Assembly: GCA_019914945.1 (NCBI GenBank)
Contig: CM034110.1
Span: forward strand, 8,387,808-8,451,807
Origin: Typha latifolia
Lineage: Eukaryota; Streptophyta; Magnoliopsida; Poales; Typhaceae
Length of the DNA: 64,000 nt
Reading direction: 5' to 3'
Position 1 is the first letter of the stretch. Each line of letters opens with the position of its first letter. A program made the translations under genes and the position numbers. A model generated the notes under the pieces. That model was not told the origin of the DNA. It was given only the letters and a program-made list of their open reading frames with translations, and did no database searches. Below are positions 27,600 through 36,510 of this stretch, one piece after another.

Positions 27600-28870
27600 T
27601 CAATTAAGACACCATTCTAAAATTTTATCCGGGATTAAAATTAATATTTTACAAATGTTACTTGACCAACCGATTTAATCACCATCTTCTCCTCCTTGTT
27701 GAGGTTTCCCCTGCCGACCGTCGACATTTTTCGGGGATGAAATTTTACACTCAGTAGTCATGCTTCTCGTCCCTTCTCATCTTCATTCCTTTTGCCTCTT
27801 CTTTATCCACTTTATATTCCCTTTTCTTTTCTCCTTTCTTGCCATTGTCGACTTCGTCCGCATCTCAAGATCATGGTAGAGGGGGGGCTACATTTGTTGC
27901 CGCTTACCAAAATTTCTCGCCCGACCTATCTATGACCCCAATCTCTACCCTTCCTCCTTCTTTTGCCTCTGCTAGCTCCTTCATATTTTCACTGACATTG
28001 TCGTTTCTCCGCCTTCCTCCTCTATCACCACTGTGCATTGCAACTACTCGTGCTTGCTTGACTTATCGAAATCTAGTCCTAACACAAAGGCTCCCTCTCT
28101 CGCTTTTCCTTACCAAACCTTTATCACAGCCTTAGATACTTTTGTCACCCCCCTCAGTTCGGATTTTTCATCCTAGTGGGGGGTCATTTTATGTTCTCAT
28201 AATCCTATTGTCTTCCTCAATTGCTGCTTTCATAATCTTGTCGCCGCCTTCTTGGTTCTAGTAATCATCCCATCAAAGAGCCCCTTGTAGTCTTGCCCTA
28301 GCTTGTTATCTTTATTAAAATTGTGTTGGTTGTAATGTCCCACTCTTCTCTTGTTGGTCAGGATTTGGCTAGCTTGGGGGTGTTTATCTAGTTTTTGTGT
28401 TGTTCTTGGCTTCGCCACATATCACTTATCGTCTCCCCTACTATCTTTCTTTGTTTCGCTTTACTTAAGTTATAGTATTGTCGTGTAGGTTTGTGAATAA
28501 TATTTTCTACGGTCTTGTTGGAACCACAAGACATCTGATTCTCATTAGCTTGTGTTCTTAATTACTTCAAGTCTTTTGCTATGTTTTTCTGTGGTGGTGT
28601 TGTAAATTAGTAAATGGCTAACTGAAAGCAAATTTTTCGGGTCGTCACCCTATCCTCTCAAATTATATTTTTACTTGAGTGCTCGTTTCTTTTGTTATCC
28701 ACTTAGTAATTTGTTTTATTATAGGTAGCATTGCTTGCATTTAAAACGATTGCCCTCCTCCTCTTTATTTCTCATGTATTAAATTGTGAATATATGCTTG
28801 AAGCTTAATAAATTATAAGTCTAGGAACTTTTCATATAAAAAACTGATTAATTCGAGCAACCAATACTTT
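27600..28870. mobile_element. Insertion in the nsLTP3 upstream region, type unknown
   Basis: Defined by comparison: the sequence after 27560 (TTAAACACTC...) and that from about 28878 (TTACAGAGTATC...) are separated by only about 85 bp at the matching place upstream of nsLTP2 (24720-24815). The inserted DNA has a different composition from its surroundings, with no clear terminal repeats or conserved protein. Boundaries are approximate. Confidence 0.45.
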
Positions 28871-29034
28871 CGTCGTTACAGAGTATCTTATAATTTTAAT
28901 AAAAAGAGAGAAATAAGGAGCGAGCGAAAGGGATGCACTACCTAGTTATCCTACATATTTGACAAGTAATTGAACTTTAATTTTGTAACAATACTAGAAC
29001 ATATTCTGTGGCAATTTTCACGTAGCTTTCGAAA

Positions 29035-29121
29035 GCTAGCTACCCGAATTAATACCGCAACTTCCCTATGTTGCAATCTTAATTAGCTCCACCTGCCCTC
29101 ACCCTCGAACTCCTATAAAAA
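29035..29121 (+). promoter_or_regulatory. nsLTP3 proximal block and TATA box
   Basis: GCTAGCTACCCGAATTAATA plus CCGCAAC at 29035-29061, then TATAAAAA at 29114-29121. The following leader CCCATCAATTCCCTCCCATT is shared with nsLTP2. Confidence 0.65.
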
Positions 29122-29231
29122 CCCATCAATTCCCTCCCATTTCCTCCACCACTACTACATTCGCCTCTTGCTAAAGTAGATTATTTCAATATATACTCAC
29201 TCACTCTCTCACGCACTTATTCTAATTTCTA

Positions 29232-29696
29232 ATGGCTCGCTCTATTGCTATCACTTCGGTGGTCGTCGTGTTTGCCATCCTCCTGATTGTATCACCCCAC
29301 GTCGCCGATGCGCTCACTTGTGGGCAGGTGACATCGTCGATCTCCCAATGCCTTTCCTACGCGAAGACTGGCACAGGCATGCCGCCCTCTGGCTGCTGCA
29401 GTGGAGTGAAGAGCCTTAACTCTTTGGCCAAGACCTCGGCGGATCGCCAAACCGCATGCAAATGTCTCAAGACTATTGCCGGTAGTGTCAGTGGCCTCAA
29501 ACCCGCCGCCATCGCCGGCATCCCTAGAAAGTGTGGTGTCAGCGTTCCATTTCCTATCAGCACCTCCACCGACTGCACCAAGTAAGATTCTATATAAATG
29601 TTCACAGAGGATTAACTCTTTGTCTACTTCATAGTTATTTTAATAAAAAAAATTAGAGGAAATTACTAAATAATTTTCTTTTGTTGCAGGGTCTAA
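29232..29696 (+). CDS. Type-1 non-specific lipid-transfer protein (array gene 3)
   Basis: Exons 29232-29581 and 29690-29696, 118 aa. Signal peptide about 1-27 (MARSIAITSVVVVFAILLIV...HVADA), mature start LTCGQVTSSISQC. Eight cysteines with type-1 spacing, TSADR, and PFPIS in place of PYxIS. Splicing gives the tail TDCTK-V. Near-duplicate of gene 2. A Gly to Arg change in GIPRKCG, just before the seventh cysteine, is specific to this copy. Likely secreted to the wall or cuticle like its neighbours. Confidence 0.95.
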
Positions 29697-30684
29697 TAAA
29701 AAGATTACTAGCTCGATCCTAATAAGTAATATTAATACGAATAAAGTGGTGGCCATTGTCGAGCACCAGTAGCGCTACTGTTACTGGAGATCTCACTCTC
29801 CTCCGACTTTAATTTATACTTTATGTGTTCATGCATCCTTGTCGTCATTGTTACTACTACTTGATGACGACGATGAAGATGATTGATGTGAGATCTTTGT
29901 AATGCCATGTTACCATCTATATACGGATCAATATCGGTTGTTTATTTAGTAATTTGTGAAACTGTGTTCTTCTATATATGTATGGTGATCTTTCATGGAT
30001 GGCATGCATGATGTTCTTCGCTTGGTGCGTACTAGACTCATGGTCATTGGTATAGGCAAACGGATCGTGATTGAGTTGATTCACATCGAATTAACTGTGC
30101 CAGTACTCCAGCTTTATTCTAGTAGACTATTTCGTTTTGATCAAGCCTGGCTACAATACTCTTAAGTGGACCTTTGCTATTATGTGGGAAGAACCTTTTC
30201 ATTTCGCACCTCTTATTATGTGTTTATTTCAGTTCACACTTGTTCTTTAACTACTTTAATTTGACTCCTGTACCCCTCTTTTTTTTTTTCTTCAAATCAT
30301 AGAAACACCCTAAATGATATCAGGGTGCTCAACTATCCGATCGGCCCGAAGCTTACCCGAACCTGATCTAAAACAAAATTAGGTCTGGCCCGAGGTTGAA
30401 AGCCCGCAAACCAATTGGAGGCTTAGCCCATGCATCTAATCTCTCTTATTCTCGTCTTCCTCCTAACCCTATTTTATCATCATCATCTTGTTCTTCTCCT
30501 TCCTTGTTATACATAATATGGCTTAGGTTAGAAGTCGGCTCGATATTTTCGACTCGAACCGGCTTGGCGCAACTTGACCCATGATCATCCCTACCTAGCT
30601 ATATATGATGCTAGGTAACTAAAGATTAAATTAATTAATAAATATATAAATACCGATATAAGTGCAGTTGGAGGGAGTACTCAC

Positions 30685-30704
30685 GTCTTCCTCGCTGCAT
30701 TAAA
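30685..30704. promoter_or_regulatory. Conserved distal nsLTP block, copy 4
   Basis: GTCTTCCTCGCTGCATTAAA, two differences from copies 2 and 3, about 1.15 kb upstream of nsLTP4. Preceded by AGTGCAGTTGGAGGGAG, which resembles the GCAGT(A/T)GAT(C/T)GAGGGAGG before copy 2. Confidence 0.5.
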
Positions 30705-31531
30705 ACTCAGCAGCAATGTGTGGTTGTACATTGTAATGGAGAGCAAATGAATTAAGGATGGCAGTAGGCAAAGGGAGAAGCACCGTCAACTAATTTTAGA
30801 TTAAGATGTCTACCAAAGCGAGATATCTAAATCTACCATCTTACCGTCTCTCTCTTCTCACGGGGGGAGCTACATGGTATGTTCTAATAGTTTTAAAATA
30901 TTCTCTTACTAATAATATACTTCACTATAAATAAATATATTAATTTCTATTAATATTATCAGTACTCTTTGGCTTGATTCAAAATATTTTCTTTTCAAGC
31001 GTTGTTCTTTTCTATAAAGAATCTATCTGTTTTAGTTTCTAAAATAACTCTCATATAGTATAAATACAATGCATACACATTTTTAGTTAAAATATTGCTA
31101 AATAATATTTATATTTCAGTTGACTACCCCAAACATTAATAGATGAAGGCTAGGCCTCTTGCCTCTTCGATCCTCCTTTCTTTAATTCATAGGACTTGCT
31201 AGCTCTTATGTCGGCAGAGTTGAAAGCCACATCTGAACTAGACCTTAAATTCCCTTATACTGTATATCCAATGGCATCCAAGCTCAATGCATCTAAAACA
31301 AATTACCTCGAGAGAGAAACATCATTTAATCTACGTTGACACGTTGTTAATTATGTAAACATCATTTAATCTAAGTTGTTAATTATGTAAACATCATTTA
31401 ATCCTAAGAGCAAATCCTTGAGAGAGAAACTAAGGATTGATAGAATGTTTGGAAGTACGTATAACATTACGAACTCTACCCAATCCTCATACGTAACTTC
31501 TCCAACGACCCAGTTCATGCATGCATATATG

Positions 31532-31534
<3 letters not shown>

Positions 31535-31613
<79 letters not shown>
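31535..31613. repeat. (CT)n microsatellite
   Basis: About 79 bp of nearly pure CT dinucleotides with one TTT interruption, about 220 bp upstream of the nsLTP4 ATG. Such CT tracts near core promoters or leaders are common in plants. Confidence 0.95.
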
Positions 31614-31614
<1 letters not shown>

Positions 31615-31680
31615 GCTCGCTCTCTCTTCCCAAGTTGTCGAAGAGTGTTTAAGTCTAATAATTATTATGTTTAGCTAACC

Positions 31681-31743
31681 CTAGCTGGCCTAATTAATAT
31701 CACAACCCCATCATTTGACCACGCTTAGAAACTCCTATATAAA
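31681..31743 (+). promoter_or_regulatory. nsLTP4 proximal block and TATA box
   Basis: CTAGCTGGCCTAATTAATAT plus CACAACC at 31681-31707, a more diverged copy of the block in genes 1-3, then TATATAAA at 31736-31743. Confidence 0.55.
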
Positions 31744-31835
31744 CCCTTCCATTCCCTCCAATTCCTTCCACCCCAACATCAACTCTTCGTAATTACACCT
31801 TCGTAATTCCATTACTCCCTTAGACCTCGTCCACT

Positions 31836-32296
31836 ATGGCTCGCTCAACTGCCACCGCCGCAGCCGCCGTCGTGCTCGCCATCCTCCTGATTGCTTCGCC
31901 GCACGTTGCCGACGCGATCACCTGCTCGCAGGCGGTGTCGGCGATATCCCCGTGCATTGCCTACGCCAGGAGCGGCGTCGGCGCGCCGCCTGCGGCCTGC
32001 TGCGCCGGAGTGAGGAGCCTCAACGCTCTGGCCAAGACCACGCCGGACCGGCAGACAGCATGCAACTGCCTCAAGAAGCTCGCCGGCAGCGTCAAGGGCG
32101 TCAAACCCGGCGCCGTCACCGGCATACCTAGCAAGTGTCGTGTTAGTGTTCCATTTCCCATTAGCACCTCCACCGATTGCTCCAAGTAAGATTTGTGATC
32201 AAAATCCTCTCCAATTTTTACCTATTTAAATCTTAGCATACATAGTTGAATAATAATTGCAAATTTTTTTGCTATATTAATTGCAGGATCCGCTAA
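31836..32296 (+). CDS. Type-1 non-specific lipid-transfer protein (array gene 4)
   Basis: Exons 31836-32185 and 32287-32296, 119 aa. Signal peptide about 1-27 (Ala-rich, ending HVADA), mature start ITCSQAVSAISPC. Eight cysteines in type-1 spacing. First pentapeptide TTPDR, second PFPIS. After splicing the tail is TDCSK-I-R. More GC-rich and more diverged than genes 1-3 (AARSGVGAPPAACCAG-like region, KKLAGSVKGVKPG). GIPSKCRVSV has Arg where most copies have Gly after the seventh cysteine. Confidence 0.95.
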
Positions 32297-34043
32297 GAGA
32301 TTAGTGGCTTGATCTACGTAGCATGAGGAGTATCTATAGATATAGATATATGAGAATAAGGTGACAGTCGGCGGCGGCGGCGAACACCAGGCTACGTAGT
32401 GTGTTGTTGTCTCTATTGCTAGTTATGATGTTTCGAGATTATATACCAGAGTTTTATATATAAATATATACATATATCAGAGCTGCTTCGTATTGATAGA
32501 CGCTGTTCTTCTTCGTGCCTCTTGGATTAGTTGCCGATATCCACATCTTTAATCTTTTTTTCATTTTAAAAATTTACGAATTGACACCTCGTTATATATT
32601 TGCATAAATGCTTCTATGAATATTCTGGGTCTATACCGGGTTAACATTCCAGGCCCAATGAGGAATTGGACCTTATTCGGAACTTAATATACATAGTGGC
32701 CTACAAAACAGAAAAGGAAACATTAACGATCCCAAGTTGACAACTCTAGTCGGTGCATCGTCTGCCTCAGAAATAAGAAATATAAAAACAAGAATTGTTT
32801 ATAGTAAAGAAGGATTTCATTTGTGACCCACTTCTTCTCACTGGTAGCCTGCCTACAAGTCAAGGAAAGAGGCTGCATCGGTACCCCAACAATGAACAGT
32901 GCACACGAATTAAGTCTCGGGACCCTCAGTCCGGAGACCCACCCATTAAAGCCCCATAACTCCACGCTCTTTTGAGTAACAGCAAAACTTCTTTAGATCT
33001 TTTTCTTTTTTTTTTCTTTCTTTCAAGACTTATTACCATTTCACTGTAGTTTATATGGTGATGAATTTGGTATTGATGTCCTGATCGTACGGGACTAACT
33101 TTCCTATACGAATTATAGACAGACAAAAAGAAATCTTTGTAGTTAGAAGAAGACCGAGAGGACTTCTTCTCCACATAGTACAACAAATTCAATCTGCATC
33201 CCATCTATCAAATATAAAATCGTTTCAATATTTAAGTATCATGGTAGGTCCTGAGCGCGCTTCAATTCTCCATTAACGCCGTCACGGACGTTGGATCTTG
33301 TTCGCTAGAAGACGCCATAAACTTGATCAAGTTGATCACATGCATTGCTTATTATGCCCATTACTATATTATTTTACCCTACGGTAGCAGATCATCTGCA
33401 GCGCCGATTGCAGGAATTTGCTACCTCGTTTCTCTATTTAAATTAATGACTAGATTTTAGTGAAATAATATGCGTGTATGAATTTGAGTGAGAATTATGG
33501 TCATGAGATCCTACTACTAGTTCATAATTTATATTGAAAAATTCTCCAAACATCACTGTGGCTGAGTCATTGTGACGCGACTAACCTCGCAAAATGCTAA
33601 TTTTTATACCAACATGGCCGACCAATACCATCGTCACGGGTTCATCAGTGCAGATTTCATCTAGTACAACCTTTTATAGGTCACTAGATCGATCCACCGC
33701 ACGAAACGGTTGCAGCAATTTCCTGCAGTCATTTACTCTGCATTCTATAATTGCCCGCCACGTCACCCATCACCCAAAAGTTAATAATAAATAAATAAAT
33801 AACTTTGGAACAAAAGTTTTACCTACGACCATAATTTTTATCGTCTTAGAAGTTGGAAGTAATATTATTTCTCCATTAATATTCCCAATTAAATGCTACC
33901 TAACCACCCACCTCCTTCTCCTCCAGTTTTCCTATATAAACCCCTCAACTCCTCCTCTCATTCCATCCCCATCCCAAACTCACCAGACGAACTCCTCCCA
34001 CGATCTCACTTTAGTCCTCCACTTCTCGGCTAATTAATCCCAA
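32297..34043. other. Spacer between nsLTP4 and nsLTP5
   Basis: No gene seen. AT-rich, with only short frames that look random. TATATAAA at 33933-33940 about 105 bp before the nsLTP5 ATG. CCAATTAAATGCTACCTAACC at 33887-33907 is a weak echo of the proximal block of genes 1-4. Confidence 0.5.
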
Positions 34044-34512
34044 ATGGCGCGGTCGAACTCTCGTGCACTGGCCCTCGGGTTCGTCCTCGTGGTGGCACTC
34101 GTCGCCGCACCGCACGCCGCGAGGGCTGCGATGATGTGCTCCCAGGTGTACACCGATCTGCTCCCGTGCCTCGCGTACATGCAGAATGGCGGCTCAGCGG
34201 TGCCGGCCGAGTGCTGCGGTGGCATCAAGCAACTGCTGGCCTCGGCGGCCTCCAAGGCGGATCGCCGCTCCATCTGCGGCTGCATCAAGAACGCCGCCGC
34301 CGGGGTCTCCGGCGGCAGCATCGGCCGCGCCGCCGCCCTCCCCAAAAAATGCGGCGTCTCCATCCCGTACAAGATTAGCCCCAACACCGACTGCACCAAG
34401 TGAGTGCTGTCTCTTTCTTTTAAACCCTTTTTTCATTTTGCACCCTGCATTATGTGCTTATTGCGTTTTACTTACAAAAAAACACCTTACTTAATTGTGC
34501 AGGATTAACTGA
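34044..34512 (+). CDS. Type-1 non-specific lipid-transfer protein (array gene 5, diverged)
   Basis: Exons 34044-34399 and 34503-34512, 121 aa. Signal peptide about 1-28 (MARSNSRALALGF...HAARA). Cysteines keep C-9-C-14-CC-19-C-1-C-22-C-13-C. Pentapeptides are SKADR and PYKIS, the canonical lipid-pocket motif, unlike the PFPIS of genes 1-4. Splicing gives TDCTK-I-N. Very GC-rich coding sequence. Much lower similarity to genes 1-4 than they have to each other, so either an older duplicate or a separate lineage brought next to the array. Its short intron carries a fragment resembling a dispersed repeat (34433-34470). Confidence 0.95.
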
Positions 34513-35530
34513 AGCTGTTGATGAGGAGGCGTAGAGATAGAGAGGAGATATGTATGTTTGTTGGTTTCAGTACTTGGTGTGGTGAGATTAAATAATTAAG
34601 TGAGTGTTCTATGAATTGGTCATTTTGTTAATGGAAGAACTTCTTTTTATCTTTTCCACCGCCCAATTCACCTTAATTCATTTATTAGGAAGTGCATTAA
34701 TTATCTTACCTCAAGAAGCCCGAGAGGAATAACATTACTGCAAGCACTGGCATTAACGACATGGAAAATTGTGACATGTCATTAAACAATATGGTTGAAT
34801 CGGATAATTTTCATCTGGGAAGTCATATATTCACAATCGATCCCCACAATAAAAAGAATGAAGTTTCCAAGAAGGAGACGTGGTGCCGGATTGATCTTTG
34901 TTCCACCGAATTGGAATTAAAAAAATTGAAATTGTTGTCAGATTTACGTGCTCTTTCATTAATTCCCTAGTAACGTGATCTAAAGTCCCAAACAGAGTCA
35001 TGTGAGAAGTGGGGTCTAACTTTGCTTTTTGTCTCGTGTACGGTCCATCACTTTCTTACATTATATAATTAGTTTTCCTTTTTTAATCTAAATACTTTTT
35101 AAGTTTCTGGGACGCCAGCGCACAATTAGTTCATTGCGCAGTGAAAGTAAACTTACCAAACCACGCTGTTATAAAAAAATACTAAACTGTGGGGGTGCTA
35201 TTTGATAGTTTATTAGTTGGGACTTGGCAGTCAAAGTAAAGGCCCCAATTCCAATGGCCTCAACTTTCTTGGCCCATTTCATCTTTCAAGCCCATCCATG
35301 ATTATTTCTCTTTACTTATTCATCTTTCAATTTATTTATTTAGCCCATCATTTTGTCTCCCTAATTTTTCAATGGCATATTTTGGTCCTCTTCCTCGTTA
35401 TATAGAAAAATTGAGCCATCGATTTAAATAAACGATACTATCATTACCGTCTCGATAACAACTAAATTGCAACGACAAGCTATAATTATATATCTCAGTG
35501 GAGTATGTCTGAAAGAATCAAATGCTTCTT

Positions 35531-35625
35531 CTATTTTATTTTTTTATTTTTTTTTCTCGCGAGATAGTTGGGTCATCCTGGACTTGAACCATGTGAAGTA
35601 AACCATCGCACCAGCGATCCGACCG
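35531..35625 (-). repeat. SINE-like element with tRNA-type B box and A-rich tail
   Basis: On the minus strand: a tRNA-like head GGATCGCTGGTGCGATGG, B box GGTTCAAGTCC (plus 35580-35590), a short body, then an A-rich tail (plus-strand T tract 35531-35556). This order (pol III boxes, then A tail) is that of a tRNA-derived SINE. Target duplications were not identified. Confidence 0.5.
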
Positions 35626-35871
35626 ATTTCAATACATGAGTCCAACATTGAGGTCCAGATCAATTTCAGGGTTGAATCAGGTTGTTGTTTGGGCTAACAA
35701 GGCCCAGCCCATAGTAAAATAAGATAACAGTTTCTAAGTTTAAGAATTTATTTTGGTTCGAACCTGACTTATTACAGTTATTACCTCCTCGGACATCATA
35801 ATAATCTAAGCCTAGTTGGCCCATGGATCACTTGTTAACGTACTTCTTTTTGTTTAGGATAAAATAAAGGC

Positions 35872-36510
35872 AAATACTTTAACGTATCTTTAAAAATTAT
35901 AATCTTAATTCAACGGCTATAATAGCCAATTTTTATACCTGGTACCGATTTCTTGGTACCGGTTTCAAAATCACATTACATAAGAAAAAGAGTATATTAG
36001 TTAAGAAGATTTAATTACGTATGCCTAATTTCTCAATTTTTTTATTATATCCTTAAAAATTTTAACCATTAGATTAAACTGATTGATAAACAATTAACTT
36101 TACGGTACAGAAGAAAGCGCTCTACATATTTTTTTTTCTTTCGCCTTAATTATAGGAGATATCATTTAATATTAAATAAATTAAATTTGATTATTTGGAG
36201 ATAAAATTTAATTTAAATATAATTTTCTATCTCTATTTATTAAAATTTAATTTAAATCAATATTAAACTAATAGGAGATATATGTAAATAATAAAAAATA
36301 ATTAAAAAGATAAAATGTAATTACATTTTCATCAAGTTAATTATAAAAGACATCAATACTCTTATTTTGATATATATATATTACTCTCGATTAATATGTC
36401 TTTTATTTACCAAAATATAATATGCAAGATTATATATTTAAAAAAATTACCTACTAAATCGATAACGGTTAGATCTTCGTCATCAAACTGATGATTGATA
36501 AAGAAACTCT
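35872..36510. repeat. Dispersed repeat, copy B
   Basis: Same-orientation copy of 16548-17170, colinear across most of its length with small indels. Copy B has extra sequence near its start (TTTTATACCTGGTACCGATT, about 35931-35950), lost or never present in copy A. It also ends with the GGTTAGATCTTCGTCATCAA motif. Confidence 0.75.

Larger units (their letters stand above)
25604..29231. other. Spacer between nsLTP2 and nsLTP3 with a large insertion
   Basis: No supported gene. 26550-27600 is homologous to the flank of the previous unit. From about 27600 to 28870 there is roughly 1.25 kb with no counterpart upstream of nsLTP2; it is CT-rich on this strand and contains a 98-codon frame (27839-28135, Ser/Pro/Leu-rich) that I do not recognise. 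28870-29231 is again homologous to the nsLTP2 promoter. Confidence 0.6.
29697..31835. other. Spacer between nsLTP3 and nsLTP4
   Basis: No gene. 30310-30590 has CCCGA/GGCCCG-rich repeat-like sequence. Distal block at 30685-30704. Three short tandem copies of ACATCATTTAATC(T/C)TA start at 31319, 31359 and 31391. A CT microsatellite lies at 31535-31613, proximal block at 31681-31710, TATATAAA at 31736-31743. Confidence 0.55.

Noticed and set aside
27839..28135. 98-codon Ser/Pro/Leu-rich frame
   Set aside because: Low complexity from CT-rich inserted DNA; no domain recognised.
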